A stretch of 64,000 nucleotides of DNA from Desulfoluna limicola (GTDB lineage Bacteria > Desulfobacterota > Desulfobacteria > Desulfobacterales > Desulfolunaceae). Shown piece by piece: positions 27,542-35,914 of this stretch. The DNA lies in the NCBI RefSeq assembly GCF_021654575.1, contig NZ_AP024488.1, forward strand, positions 1,178,001 to 1,242,000. The letters run 5' to 3'. Under the pieces are notes generated by a model. It was not told where the DNA came from and made no database searches. It was given only the letters and a program-made list of their open reading frames with translations. A program made the position numbers and the translations under genes. How positions within the stretch are numbered: the first letter of the stretch is position 1; the number at the start of each line of letters is the position of its first letter.

Positions 27542-28012
27542 ATGGAAACTTCATCTGCCCACAAAGGATCGCCTGTGGAAACGTTGCAATTGGCCCCCAT
27601 TGTCGTTGGAAAGCTGTTGAGCATTGGCGGTATGCTCCAGCGGCATTCGAACAAGCTGCTCAAGCCGTATGGCCTGAATCAGCAGCAGTTCTCTGTTTTT
27701 TTCGACATCGCCAATGTTGGGCGTGTGAAACAGAAGGAGATGATCAACCGTCTTCAGCTTGAAAAGGCGCATGTCTCCAAGGTCGTGAAAAAACTTCACG
27801 CCACGGGACTGATTACCTTGACGCCGTCAACCGAAGACAGGCGGTCTGCCTGGCTGGAAGTAACCCCGAAAGGAAAAGAGCTGCTGGAGAAAATAAGGGC
27901 GGAGTTCAGGGCCTCGCACCAGGCGTGGCTTGAAGGTATCGATGATAATCAGCTTGAATCGATTCTTGATAGCCTGACTCTCCTGCAGCGAGTCTTTGGA
28001 GACAAACTATAG
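27542..28012 (+). CDS. MarR family transcriptional regulator
   Basis: A 156-residue winged-helix regulator. The MarR core is clear: YGLNQQQFSVFFDI, QKEMINRLQLEKAHVSKVVKKLHATGLI and STEDRRSAWLEVTPKGKELL. It acts as a dimer, usually repressing neighbouring genes until a small ligand binds. The ribosome binding site is weak. Three copies of TGGAAAC at 27512, 27543 and 27576, spaced 31 and 33 bp, straddle the start and could be part of its own operator. The next gene on the same strand, an EFR1 flavodoxin-ferredoxin, is the likely target. Confidence 0.88.
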   Translation: METSSAHKGSPVETLQLAPIVVGKLLSIGGMLQRHSNKLLKPYGLNQQQFSVFFDIANVGRVKQKEMINRLQLEKAHVSKVVKKLHATGLITLTPSTEDRRSAWLEVTPKGKELLEKIRAEFRASHQAWLEGIDDNQLESILDSLTLLQRVFGDKL

Positions 28013-28128
28013 AGGTTGTCAGGAAGACATCTTCAGGGCCAAATAACTGGGTTTGTTTCGGGCATACGGCTCGCCATTGATCAGGTACCCCTGAATGGTT
28101 GACAGGTAATCATGGGAAGGAACGTGAA

Positions 28129-28920
28129 ATGGATATAACATCTGTGATCATGGTGTATTTTTCCCCCACGGGCACATCAAAGGCTGTTGCCGAAGGCATT
28201 GCACGTGGGATCGGGCGACCGGAAACGGTTTTCATCGATATAACCAGCCCGGGTGCCCGAAAGGAATCTCTATCGGTGTCTGAACATGAGCTTCTGGTCA
28301 TCGCTGTGCCGGTTTACATGGGAAGGGTTCCCGCCTTGTTAAACGAGTGGATGCGTGTACTTCGAGCTGAGGGCTCTCCAGCCGCCTGCGTCGTTGTTTG
28401 CGGGAACCGTGCCTATGAAAACGCATTGCTTGAGTTGACGGATCGGGTCGCCGGCTGCGGGGGGATTCCCATTGCCGGCGCGTCTTTCATCGGTGAGCAC
28501 TCTTTTTCAAGTGCAGATCTGCCCACCGCAGAAGGGCGGCCAGATCAACATGACGTATGTATCGCAGAATCCTTTGGCCGGAAAATCATCGACAAACTAA
28601 AATCCGCTTCTGAGTTAACAGCCGTTGAGGTTCCGGGAACATCTCCCTACGGCGGGATGACCAAATTATGGGATGTGGATTTTATCTCGGTCAATGATCA
28701 ATGCGTTCAATGCGGTCTGTGCGCAGAGGTGTGCCCCGTGGGTGCGGTGGATTCTGAAAATAGCCGGGGCGTTGATCTTGAAATGTGCATCACGTGCTGC
28801 GCATGCATCAAGACGTGCCCTCAACATGCCCGGGGGATGAAACCAGGCCCTGTAAACGATGCGGCGGTGAGGTTGAATTCCCTGTGCAAGGAACCGATGC
28901 AGCCGGAATTTTTTTTATAG
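28129..28920 (+). CDS. EFR1-type flavodoxin-ferredoxin fusion
   Basis: A 263-residue electron-transfer protein. The N-terminal 165 residues form a flavodoxin-like FMN domain (YFSPTGTSKAVAEGIA, the phosphate-binding loop; VPVYMGRVPALL). The C-terminal part has two [4Fe-4S] cluster motifs, CVQCGLCAEVCP near residue 194 and CITCCACIKTCP near 222. EFR1 proteins shuttle low-potential electrons in anaerobes; the partner is not known. GGAAGG precedes the ATG at 28129. It follows the MarR gene by about 115 bp and is probably controlled by it. The second motif has a CITCCAC pattern with an additional cysteine. Confidence 0.9.
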   Translation: MDITSVIMVYFSPTGTSKAVAEGIARGIGRPETVFIDITSPGARKESLSVSEHELLVIAVPVYMGRVPALLNEWMRVLRAEGSPAACVVVCGNRAYENALLELTDRVAGCGGIPIAGASFIGEHSFSSADLPTAEGRPDQHDVCIAESFGRKIIDKLKSASELTAVEVPGTSPYGGMTKLWDVDFISVNDQCVQCGLCAEVCPVGAVDSENSRGVDLEMCITCCACIKTCPQHARGMKPGPVNDAAVRLNSLCKEPMQPEFFL

Positions 28921-28956
28921 AACCCCACCCAGTCCCATAAAGGAACGATCTGTTTT

Positions 28957-29718
28957 CTACTGTCTGGTAAACCGCCACGCGAGCCCTTGGGCCACGAGGG
29001 CCCAGCCCAGCGACACAAGAAACGCCCATGCCATGGAGTGGGGCTGGAGCGTGAGGTGCAGGGCGATGCAAAAGGCGGTGAAGGAGTAGAGGCCGAATAC
29101 CATGCCGCGCAGCAGTCTCACCACGTAGTTCGTGCCTTGTGCTCTGTGGGAGAAGACAGCCAGGATGGAGCCCATGACCGGGAAGGTGGCGGCGATGCCG
29201 CTTGCCCGGGCGCCGATGGTGGATGCGGCCCAGGTGACGGCGAGCACAAGGATGATTGCGGCCAGTATGCGATATGCCAGTTCATGGGGGTGGGAGGTCG
29301 CTGTGGATTCCTGGGGGTGTGTGGCCGGGAACAACCTGGGGGAAAGGCACAGCACTGCCAGGATGATGGGCAGTGCCAGGTGGATAGGGGGGAACCAGGC
29401 CAGAAGCAGACAGGCTGACAGGGTGTACGCAAGAAGGGACAGGGTCAGCGAAATCGGCCAGGAGAACCTCGTGGCGCTCCACGCGTAGGCCAGGTAAAAG
29501 GTGACAAAGGCAAGCACCCCCGAGAATGATCCCATGGCAGCATTGCCGGCAAAGGGTGTGCCATGCTCCAGGGCCAGAAACAGGAGAATGGGACCTGAGA
29601 TTACCGGAAAGGCTGAAAGCCATCCGGCGACAAGGGCGCCCCAGCGTTTCCCGGCGTAGGTGACAGCAGCGATGATGCCAGGGGTGAGGGCGAGTTTCAG
29701 AGCAAGGGATGAGGTCAT
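28957..29718 (-). CDS. Integral membrane protein, unknown function
   Basis: A 253-residue inner-membrane protein with about eight hydrophobic segments spread over its whole length and a short polar loop (HPQESTATSHPHE) near the middle. The first segments (LALTPGIIAAVTYAGKRWG, SAFPVISGPILLFLALEHG) resemble small two-half transporters, but I cannot assign a family. No strong ribosome binding site precedes the ATG at 29718. It is convergent with the EFR1 gene and separated by 36 bp. Confidence 0.75.
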   Translation of the reverse strand: MTSSLALKLALTPGIIAAVTYAGKRWGALVAGWLSAFPVISGPILLFLALEHGTPFAGNAAMGSFSGVLAFVTFYLAYAWSATRFSWPISLTLSLLAYTLSACLLLAWFPPIHLALPIILAVLCLSPRLFPATHPQESTATSHPHELAYRILAAIILVLAVTWAASTIGARASGIAATFPVMGSILAVFSHRAQGTNYVVRLLRGMVFGLYSFTAFCIALHLTLQPHSMAWAFLVSLGWALVAQGLAWRFTRQ

Positions 29719-29901
29719 AGGAGGAACACCTGCGTTGGGAATAAAGAGCCGCAGCCCGTGTGTGGACTGAAGCGGAACCAGGTTCAGAGTGGTGTGCGGC
29801 TACTCTGTATGACGATGGTGTATGATACCCTGATGGGTAAATCAATGCCGTATTTCTATGCATGTGGTTTTTCTTCAGGCTGGGGGTATATGTTCCCTGT
29901 G

Positions 29902-30114
29902 CGTAACGATTCAGCCCGAAAAGCTGCCTCCGGCGGCAAGGTGTGCCACCTTGAAAGCAGATGATGGATGCGTTTTGTCCCTCGTCCCTCGGGTCAACTC
30001 ACATCCGCCTTTGAATCGAGAGTTTCCAAGTTTTATTTTTATAGACTTGTTTATCAAACTTTTCAAAAGTTTGGCCCCCGGCAGGGCCGCCGGAGGCACA
30101 AGCTGAAGAGTCAC
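29902..30114 (+). repeat. Dispersed element, copy 10 (intact, 213 bp)
   Basis: It has exactly the length of copy 3. Ends: GTAACGATTCAGC and AGCTGAAGAGTCAC. Arms GCCTCCGGCGGC (29927) and GCCGCCGGAGGC (30086), mini-hairpin AAGGTG-TGC-CACCTT, core CCTCGTCCCTCGGG, and CAAACTTTTCAAAAGTTTGGCCCCCGGC, itself a CAAACTTTT/AAAAGTTTG inverted repeat. Confidence 0.87.
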
Positions 30115-30351
30115 ACCTCTACCCTGCTTTAAGGGGCGGGTCGGTTATGTGGTTGCGTTCGGAGGGGATCGGGCGTGGTTCGGTAACGGACTTCAGGCAG
30201 CACTTTGCTGGCAGGCTTGGAACAGTGTTCTTGTTGGCGTACATTATCCCTTGACGTGCTTGGCGCTGGGCATTACGTTGACGTGAGGTTTAGCTTTGAG
30301 GCCAACAGATCATTCACTGTAAACATATGGAACAGCGAAAGGATGAAGAGC

Positions 30352-31197
30352 ATGAACGTCGTTAAACGAATCGGCATTGTGGGAGCGGGGATGATGGGGG
30401 CGGAGATCGCCCTGTGCTGCGCACGGACCGGCATGGACGTCATCATGAAGGAGGTGAGCCAGGAACTCGCCGACAAGGGCAAGCAGACCATCGACACGAT
30501 TCTCTCCAAGGCGGTGGCCAAGGGCAAAATGGATGGGGCGGAAAAAGAGAACATCCTCGCCCGCGTTCAGCCCACGGACATGTACGAGGGCTTTGATGAG
30601 GTGGACCTTGTCATTGAGGCGATTCTGGAAGTCACCGATATCAAGCACAAGCTCTTTGAAGAGCTGGACAACATCTGCAAGCCAGAGTGTATCTTCGCCT
30701 CCAACACCTCTTCCATCTCCATCACAAAACTCGCCTCCGTGGCCCGTCCCGATCGGTTCGTGGGGCTTCACTTTTTCTCTCCGGCCTCGGTGATGAAGCT
30801 CGTTGAGGTGATTCCCGGCCTGATCACAACCCCGGCCACCGTGGAGTTCGGCATGGAATTCTGTCGGTCCATCGGAAAAGAGCCCGTGAAGGTGAAAAAT
30901 GTCGAGGGCTTCGTGGTGAACCGTATTCTCCTCGCCCTGATGAACGAAGCCTACCGGCTTTTGGACGAAGGCGTCGCCACCAAGGAAGACATCGACACCG
31001 CCTGTCGACTCGGCCTCGGTCACCCCGTGGGCCCTTTTCGCCTCAGCGACAACATCAGCCTCGATCTCCTCGATAAAGTCCATTCCATCCTTACCGATGC
31101 CTACGGCGAGCGCTTCAAAGCCCCCGGTATTTTTCGGGAGCACCTCGATGCCGGAAGGGTGGGGCGCAAAGCAGGCATGGGCTGGTACGATTATTAA
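30352..31197 (+). CDS. hbd: 3-hydroxybutyryl-CoA dehydrogenase
   Basis: A 281-residue NAD(P)-dependent 3-hydroxyacyl-CoA dehydrogenase. The Rossmann loop GIVGAGMMGAEIA is at residues 8-20, the catalytic His is in GLHFFSPASVMKLVE, and NVEGFVVNRIL and GHPVGPFRLSDNIS follow; the length is exactly that of single-domain Hbd/PaaH enzymes. It interconverts acetoacetyl-CoA and 3-hydroxybutyryl-CoA in fatty-acid, butyrate or aromatic degradation. ATG 30352 is preferred over 30343 because AAAGGA stands 9 bases before it. No other beta-oxidation gene is adjacent, so it is a lone gene. Confidence 0.92.
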   Translation: MNVVKRIGIVGAGMMGAEIALCCARTGMDVIMKEVSQELADKGKQTIDTILSKAVAKGKMDGAEKENILARVQPTDMYEGFDEVDLVIEAILEVTDIKHKLFEELDNICKPECIFASNTSSISITKLASVARPDRFVGLHFFSPASVMKLVEVIPGLITTPATVEFGMEFCRSIGKEPVKVKNVEGFVVNRILLALMNEAYRLLDEGVATKEDIDTACRLGLGHPVGPFRLSDNISLDLLDKVHSILTDAYGERFKAPGIFREHLDAGRVGRKAGMGWYDY

Positions 31198-31217
31198 AAA
31201 ACAGTGAGGGGAAAAGC

Positions 31218-31330
31218 CAAAAAGCATTGCCTCCGGCGGCGAGGTGAGCCACCTCGAAAGCGGGTAGCCCTTGCGATTTGTCCCTCGTACCTCGGGCAAA
31301 TCGCAAGGGCGTTCGCTGCGCCCGTGAAAA
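31218..31330 (+). repeat. Dispersed element, fragment 11
   Basis: The left half only: TTGCCTCCGGCGGCGAGGTGAGCCACCTCGAAAGC, where both strands of the mini-hairpin changed together (GAGGTG/CACCTC), then TGTCCCTCGTACCTCGGGCAAATCGCAAGGGC. It continues into GTTCGCTGCGCCCGTGAA, like the end of the second repeat family, so this copy is a hybrid. Confidence 0.7.
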
Positions 31331-31422
31331 TCTACCTGCTTGGATTCCCTTCTTCGTGGTTTTCAGAAGAGCAGCAATGAGAAGGTTGTCAATACGTTGA
31401 TTTTAAGAGGTATGCTTCTTAC

Positions 31423-31453
31423 GTTCCCAGGCTCCGCCTGGGAACTTTTTTTT
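31423..31453 (+). terminator. Intrinsic terminator (TTCCCAGGCTCCGCCTGGGAA type)
   Basis: GTTCCCAGG pairs perfectly with CCTGGGAAC over a CTCCG loop, followed by eight T. It lies 225 bp after hbd and about 110 bp before the next gene. Confidence 0.75.
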
Positions 31454-31564
31454 ATTGGGGGCTCAGCCTCCCTGTCGTAATCATTGACAGAAGACGCGAT
31501 TGCCCGGATAAATGGATGATTAACTAGAGCATTCTGGTCTGAATGTTTGAGGCTGGAGACCTTC

Positions 31565-32200
31565 ATGAACCGGATACCCTTTCCATTGCAGATCTATTTC
31601 GCCGTATGGGTGCTGGCCGTCGTCGCCTCGCTGGTCTGGCTTGTACGGCATCAAAAAACCTGCTCCCTGCTCGGGACAGCCTACCGATCCTTCCTGTTTG
31701 AAGGGTGGAAGCTGTTCACCTTTGCCGTGGCCACGGCGCTCGTCACACTGTCTGCTCCCTACTCTGGCGATCCCACCTGGGATTATTTCGACTCCCTTCT
31801 CATTTCTGCGCTGACATTCCTTCTATCTCCCTGGGCCGTGGGTGTTGTCTACCGAGGCCTGGTGTCCCGTCGGTTTGATGCGGCCTTTGCGGTGGCCTGC
31901 TGCCTGTTTTTCGTTCCGTGCTGGGTCTACGATCTCTATATTCTCTTGCGGGACGGGATCTACCCCTCCACCTGGGCCAGCAACCTTGTCCTTTCCGGGG
32001 GGCTCATCCTCATCGCAGGGATGTTCTGGAACCTCTGCCTCATTGAGGGCAGGGGGGTGAGCTTTGCATTCAGGCTTGAGGAGTGGCCGGATGTCGTTGC
32101 GACACCTTTCAAAAAAGTTTTCTGGCCCTGTTTTTTTCTGAGCCTTCCTGTTATTGCAGCCATTGGCTGGTTTGTTGTGACGTTTTTGATGGCCGGATAG
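31565..32200 (+). CDS. Multi-pass membrane protein, unknown function
   Basis: A 211-residue protein with about five hydrophobic segments (for example YFAVWVLAVVASLVWLV, FTFAVATALVTLSAPY, LLISALTFLLSPWAVGVVY and the last at FLSLPVIAAIGWFVVTFLM). There is no family that I recognise. GGAG stands 8 bases before the ATG at 31565. The C-terminus is short and cytoplasmic or periplasmic depending on topology. It stands alone between a terminator and the palindromic repeat copy at 32312. Confidence 0.75.
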   Translation: MNRIPFPLQIYFAVWVLAVVASLVWLVRHQKTCSLLGTAYRSFLFEGWKLFTFAVATALVTLSAPYSGDPTWDYFDSLLISALTFLLSPWAVGVVYRGLVSRRFDAAFAVACCLFFVPCWVYDLYILLRDGIYPSTWASNLVLSGGLILIAGMFWNLCLIEGRGVSFAFRLEEWPDVVATPFKKVFWPCFFLSLPVIAAIGWFVVTFLMAG

Positions 32201-32311
32201 AGGATCTCCTACTGAACCCCGTCTTTATATCTTCCCCGCCTCTCTGTGCTGAGAAACCTGACGAGCCAATGTCGTTGATTTTATGTTGGCATCTGACTGA
32301 TGAAAAAAAGG

Positions 32312-32375
32312 GTATTCAGCTCCAAAAAAGCAGCCTCCGGCGGCAAGGTGTGCCACCTTGCCGCCGGAGGCCCTT
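32312..32375. repeat. Dispersed element, copy 12 (collapsed to a perfect hairpin)
   Basis: After a left terminus GTATTCAGCT, bases 32333-32350 (GCCTCCGGCGGCAAGGTG) pair perfectly with 32354-32371 over a TGC loop. It looks like a copy in which the left arm has been mirrored. It lies 40 bp before the VOC gene and could affect its expression. Confidence 0.8.
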
Positions 32376-32410
32376 TCGTGAACCCACGTTATTTAAAATA
32401 AGGAACGATC

Positions 32411-32806
32411 ATGAAGACAAGCGAGCTGTCGGCATGCTTCTGCACCCCGGATGTGCAGGCGTGCCGTGATTTTTACCGGAAGCATTTTGCTGTCACCATT
32501 ATTTTTGACTGCGGCTGGTACCTGAATCTTCGATTTGGAGAGAGCGGTCCGACGCTTCAATTTATGGAACCCCAAGGCGAGATGCCGGTCTTTGGCGGTG
32601 TCGGCGTCACCCTGAACTTCAAGGTGGAGGATGTCGATGCCGAGTACCAGCGTCTTGTGACCGAGGGCCTGGGCATCCTTATGCCCCTTGAAGACCACCC
32701 CTGGGGAGACCGGGGCTTTTCGGTGGCCGATCCCATCGGCAACTCCCTTTATATCTATTCAGACAGAGAGCCCACCGAAGAGTACCGGCAATATTATAGG
32801 GAATAG
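32411..32806 (+). CDS. VOC (glyoxalase/dioxygenase) superfamily protein
   Basis: A 131-residue protein with paired beta-alpha-beta-beta-beta modules: SACFCTPDVQACRDFYRKHF, VGVTLNFKVEDVDAEYQRL and GDRGFSVADPIGNSLYIYSD. The usual metal-ligand histidine of the first module is not evident, so it may bind rather than catalyse, as bleomycin-resistance-type members do. AAGGAACG precedes the ATG. Function unknown; no partner gene is evident. Confidence 0.85.
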   Translation: MKTSELSACFCTPDVQACRDFYRKHFAVTIIFDCGWYLNLRFGESGPTLQFMEPQGEMPVFGGVGVTLNFKVEDVDAEYQRLVTEGLGILMPLEDHPWGDRGFSVADPIGNSLYIYSDREPTEEYRQYYRE

Positions 32807-32825
32807 AGAACTGTATTGCTGGACT

Positions 32826-32890
32826 CGGCGTCCGGCGACCAGCTTTTTGAAAAAAGCTGGACCCATAATTTTCCGGTTATCGAGAGGGGC
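32826..32890 (+). repeat. Third repeat word: AGCTTTTTGAAAAAAGCT hairpin
   Basis: GTCCGGCGACCAGCTTTTTGAAAAAAGCTGGACC contains a CCAGCTTTTT/AAAAAAGCTGG hairpin and continues AATTTTCCGGTTAT. Similar text (GGCGGGTCGCTTTTTGAAAAAAGCTCCGC..CTTTTCGGTTGTGA) occurs inside copy 15 at 60914. Confidence 0.5.
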
Positions 32891-33094
32891 TCTGTTGACG
32901 GCGTTCTCGCAGGGTGCGGCTCCCGCACCTTCTGGCGTTACGCATGCCACCGGCCTGTTCTTCCGATACATCTCCCGCATAACCACCTGCATAAGAGGAG
33001 GATTTCGTTGATTTTGAGGCGTAAGTGGTGCGCATGGCGTACCTTACTATACTACGGCGCAGCAAGAGCACCTTTGAATAACCCAATCGGTTCG

Positions 33095-33166
33095 TCACGG
33101 GCGAAGCCCGTAAGCGAATGTGAAGTGGGCAGGAAACGAGCCCAGGGAGCATTCGTGAACCCGGGC
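33095..33166 (-). repeat. Second repeat family, copy 2 (reverse)
   Basis: TCACGGGCGAAGCCCGTAAGCGAATGTGAAG, then GAAACGAGCCCAGGGAGCATTCGTGAACCCGGG, a reverse copy of the family also seen at 8611 and 34048. Confidence 0.65.
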
Positions 33167-33243
33167 ATTTTTCTTGACGGGTCGCAAGGGGGCAGGCTAA
33201 GACATATCCCCAGTCAGTAACTTTCAAAGCAAGAGGGAATTCC

Positions 33244-34038
33244 ATGAAAGCAAGTTCAAAATGTGCAGTTGTTCTTGGGTGTTTGATGCTGTTGTTTCAG
33301 TTTGGTTGCAGTGGTGGTGAGGAGCCCGTGAAGAAGAGGGTGAAGCCCACTCCCGATTCGGTATTGAAGATGCTGAAGGACGGCAACGGCCGGTTTGTGG
33401 CTGGTGAGTCCACCTTTCCCCATCAGGATGCCGCCCGTCTTGCCAAGGCAGGGTCTGAAGACCAGGGCGACCACGCCTACGCAACGGTCATCACCTGTTC
33501 TGACTCCCGCGTGCCGGTGGAGCTGGTTTTTGACGCGGGAATCATGGATCTTTTCGTGGTCCGTGTGGCCGGTAACGTCTGCGACACCGATGAGGTTGGG
33601 TCCATCGAGTACGGCCTGGCCCACGTGGACACCCCTGTTATGGTGGTCCTGGGGCACACCCAGTGCGGTGCCGTTACCGCCGTGACCCACGCGGTTCATG
33701 GCAAAGGCCACAAGCTGGAGCGCAATATTCCGCCCCTTGTGGACAACATCGCTCCGGCCGTCAAGCGCGCCATCCACAACAACCCCGATGTTCATGGCGA
33801 CGCCATCATCCCCTACGCCATCGAAGAGAACGTCTGGCAGGGAGTGGAAGACCTCTTCATGAAGAGCCCTGCCACGCGAAAGCTCGTAAAACGAGGCAAA
33901 GTCAACGTCGTGGGCGCCATCTACGACGTGGGTACCGGAGACGTGAAATGGCTTCCCACCGAAAAAGTGGATGCCATTCTGACAAAGGTGGAGGCCTCTC
34001 CTGACAAAGAAACCAAAGCCTACGCCGACGCTCACTAA
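33244..34038 (+). CDS. Lipoprotein-anchored beta-carbonic anhydrase
   Basis: A 264-residue beta-class carbonic anhydrase. The zinc ligands are Cys85 and Asp87 (CSDSR), His138 and Cys141 (GHTQCGA). The signal peptide ends in LLFQFGC with a lipobox-like cysteine at residue 22, so the enzyme is exported and probably lipid-anchored. It interconverts CO2 and bicarbonate at the periplasmic face. AAGCAAGAGG is upstream of the ATG. Exported beta carbonic anhydrases are less common than cytoplasmic ones, and a role beside bicarbonate transport or pH control is plausible. A second-family repeat copy begins 9 bp after the stop. Confidence 0.9.
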   Translation: MKASSKCAVVLGCLMLLFQFGCSGGEEPVKKRVKPTPDSVLKMLKDGNGRFVAGESTFPHQDAARLAKAGSEDQGDHAYATVITCSDSRVPVELVFDAGIMDLFVVRVAGNVCDTDEVGSIEYGLAHVDTPVMVVLGHTQCGAVTAVTHAVHGKGHKLERNIPPLVDNIAPAVKRAIHNNPDVHGDAIIPYAIEENVWQGVEDLFMKSPATRKLVKRGKVNVVGAIYDVGTGDVKWLPTEKVDAILTKVEASPDKETKAYADAH

Positions 34039-34047
34039 GAAGAATTG

Positions 34048-34145
34048 CCAGGGGATACATCCCCTGGACCCCAGGTTCGCTAATGCTCTCACCCCTCGTT
34101 TCTCGGGGTGATCACATTCGCTGACGGGCTTCGCCCGTGACAGAC
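34048..34145 (+). repeat. Second repeat family, copy 3
   Basis: The best copy: hairpin CCAGGGGATACATCCCCTGG, ACCCCAGGTTCGCTAATGCTC, core CCTCGTTTCTCGGGGTGATCACATTCG, and ending in ACGGGCTTCGCCCGTGA. It lies just behind a stop codon as at 8611, so its first hairpin might serve as a 3' end processing or termination signal. Confidence 0.75.
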
Positions 34146-34250
34146 TGTAGCGGCTGCTCAACCTTTATTATGTCGCCCGAAGACCGCTTGACATCCAGCT
34201 GAGGTAGGGCGTTTGTTCAGATTGCGGGGCACGTTGCTTCCGTCGATGAA

Positions 34251-34299
34251 AATGAAAACCCGATGTATGTCATGATCCATGACATGCATCGGGTTTTTT
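34251..34299 (+). terminator. Intrinsic terminator
   Basis: AAAACCCGATGTATGTCATG (34255-34274) pairs with CATGACATGCATCGGGTTTT (34278-34297) around an ATC loop with one mismatch, ending in a T run. It lies between the convergent carbonic anhydrase and rhodanese genes. Confidence 0.85.
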
Positions 34300-34484
34300 G
34301 TTTTCTTGACTACCTCGTATTCACAGCCATGGGTTCCTGCAGTATCCGCGGTATGGTGGCGTGTGCAAGACGAACGTCGGTCCATTACAGGCACCAATGT
34401 TACCAATACCCTTGGAATTAATGCGGCGCCGTAGAATGGTCAGAACGCCCATACTGGAAGAGGATGACTGCCACTCAGGATGCT

Positions 34485-34548
34485 TTTCACGGGCGAAGCC
34501 CGTAAGCAAATGTGAAGGGCCCAAGGCCCGGAGCATTTGCGAACCTAT
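34485..34548 (-). repeat. Second repeat family, copy 4 (reverse, partial)
   Basis: TTCACGGGCGAAGCCCGTAAGCAAATGTGAAG, then AAGGCCCGGAGCATTTGCGAACC. It reaches the 3' end of the rhodanese gene (stop at 34545). Confidence 0.65.
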
Positions 34549-34949
34549 GGCCCTAAGCGGTAGAAGCGGCCGGGTGTCATGGCACCGGCCAGCTGGTCCA
34601 GCCGTCCTTTCAGGGCCTTGATCTCATCGAAGTCCTGGGTGCGGAGAAAGGCGTAAGCCATGGCGGCCCGAAAGCCCGAGACGCAGAAGGTGATGATGAA
34701 CTTGTCCCGGGGGAGTTCATCGACCCGGTCGGGGAGTTCATGCAAGGGGATGTGTTGGGCAAAGGTGAAGGTGAGGTGGTCCTTCTCCTCCTGGGTACGC
34801 ACATCGAGGAAGACAAAGTGGTCGTTGCTGATAAAGTTTGCTGCCTCGTCCACGGTGATGCCGTATTCGCCGGCAACAAGGAATTCGATATCCATTTCCC
34901 GAAGGACGTCCGCAAGGGAGGGGGGATCAAGTGGGGATTCTGGTGTCAT
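34545..34949 (-). CDS. Rhodanese-domain protein
   Basis: A 134-residue single-domain sulfurtransferase-like protein. The active-site cysteine is Cys89 in FCVSGFRAAMAYAFL; FVFLDVRTQEEKDH marks the first half of the fold and HIPLHELPDRVDELP the conserved middle. The active loop (CVSGFR) is close to the CRSGxR form of small sulfur carriers. It likely handles persulfide sulfur. The ATG at 34949 follows GAGGTACCC. It is alone on this strand; the decayed mgtC gene is upstream. Confidence 0.85.
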   Translation of the reverse strand: MTPESPLDPPSLADVLREMDIEFLVAGEYGITVDEAANFISNDHFVFLDVRTQEEKDHLTFTFAQHIPLHELPDRVDELPRDKFIITFCVSGFRAAMAYAFLRTQDFDEIKALKGRLDQLAGAMTPGRFYRLGP

Positions 34950-35062
34950 GGGTACCTCCGTAGGCAGGGCTTCATCTCCTATTGTGAGCCAATCAATGGT
35001 TCGTCAACCGAAGCCCCGGGGTAACAGTCATTAAAAGCGAGTCGCTTTTGCTGCGGCTCTTG

Positions 35063-35754
35063 TTATGTTTTGTACCACTTCACCGAGTTTAAGGAAATAT
35101 GGCTCTCTTCCAGGGCTGAAATAATATCGAGCGTTTGACCACGTTGGCCTTGTAGGAGAGCTGACGTCCGAGGGTGAGGCGGGTGGTGCGGAGTCGTAAT
35201 TTTTCAACAATTCGCTGGATGTGAGCTTAAACCCGTCTTCTTTCATGACCTCTTCGGCTCGCCCCGGTTTTTCTCCCACCGGAAGGCAGAGGGTCAGGTT
35301 GGGGTAAATATCTTTTTTGTGGAATTTTTCAACGTAGTGGAGCACCGCCAGGGAGAAGGGGGCGATGGCGGTGGTGATGAAAGAGAGGATGTAGAGCCCG
35401 GCCCCTGCCACCATGCCGATGGCGCAGGTGACCCAGAGGCAGGCTGCTGTGGTGAGGCCGCGAACGGACAGACCGTCTTTAATGATGGTGCCTGTCCCTA
35501 AAAAGCCGATACCTGTCACGATCTGGGCGGTGATGCGACCGGGATCGGTGACCCCTTGAAAGGCCTTGGGCTTCAGCACGCAAAGGTGGAGACAGTCGTG
35601 GACAGTGGTATAAACACGGCAGATCCCCCACAGGCAAGCCGGTGCTCGCCTGCCGTCCGTGAATGTCCCGTTCCAGCCTGAGCAGCCCGCCAAGCCCGGC
35701 GGCCGTCAGGATGCGAATAATATAAGGCATCGAATCGATGCACATGTCCAGCAT
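35063..35754 (-). pseudogene. Decayed MgtC/SapB family membrane protein gene
   Basis: Pieces of an MgtC-like protein lie in three frames. From ATG 35754: YIIRILTAAGLGGLLRLERDIHGRQA. One frame on: EHRLACGGSAVFIPLSTTVSTF. In another: VTDPGRITAQIVTGIGFLG, TIIKDGLSVRGLTTAACLW and the last membrane helix. The C-terminal domain breaks again and appears to end LDIISALEESHISLNSVKW with a stop at 35063-35065. At least three indels are needed to rebuild it, so it is a pseudogene unless this stretch is badly sequenced. MgtC proteins modulate membrane ATPases and magnesium starvation response. Confidence 0.82.
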
Positions 35755-35845
35755 TTCTATCTCTTTTTGTATGGGAGGTCTTCATCAACAGGGTTGATTG
35801 CACTATTAAGATATGCTGGGGCAGATCTCTCGTTGTCTTTTTGTG

Positions 35846-35881
35846 GCGGCCCCACCCTCCGTGGAGGAATGATGGGGCCGC
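35846..35881. terminator. Hairpin after the giant surface protein gene
   Basis: GCGGCCCCA pairs with TGGGGCCGC, with an inner CCTCC/GGAGG stem. No T run follows on either strand, so it may be only a transcript-stabilising hairpin for the minus-strand gene that ends at 35915. Confidence 0.4.
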
Positions 35882-35914
35882 TTTGGTCTTTGTATTCTGG
35901 GATAATAATATACG

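Noticed and set aside
29911..30114. Small minus-strand frame (67 codons) inside the repeat at 29902
   Set aside because: It consists of repeat sequence only; similar peptide text appears wherever the element occurs.
30310..31299. Minus-strand open frame of 329 codons opposite hbd
   Set aside because: His/Gly-rich antisense shadow of a well-conserved gene.
32333..32371. Perfect 18-bp hairpin considered as a terminator
   Set aside because: No T run follows, and the arms are the standard repeat arms; treated as a collapsed repeat copy.
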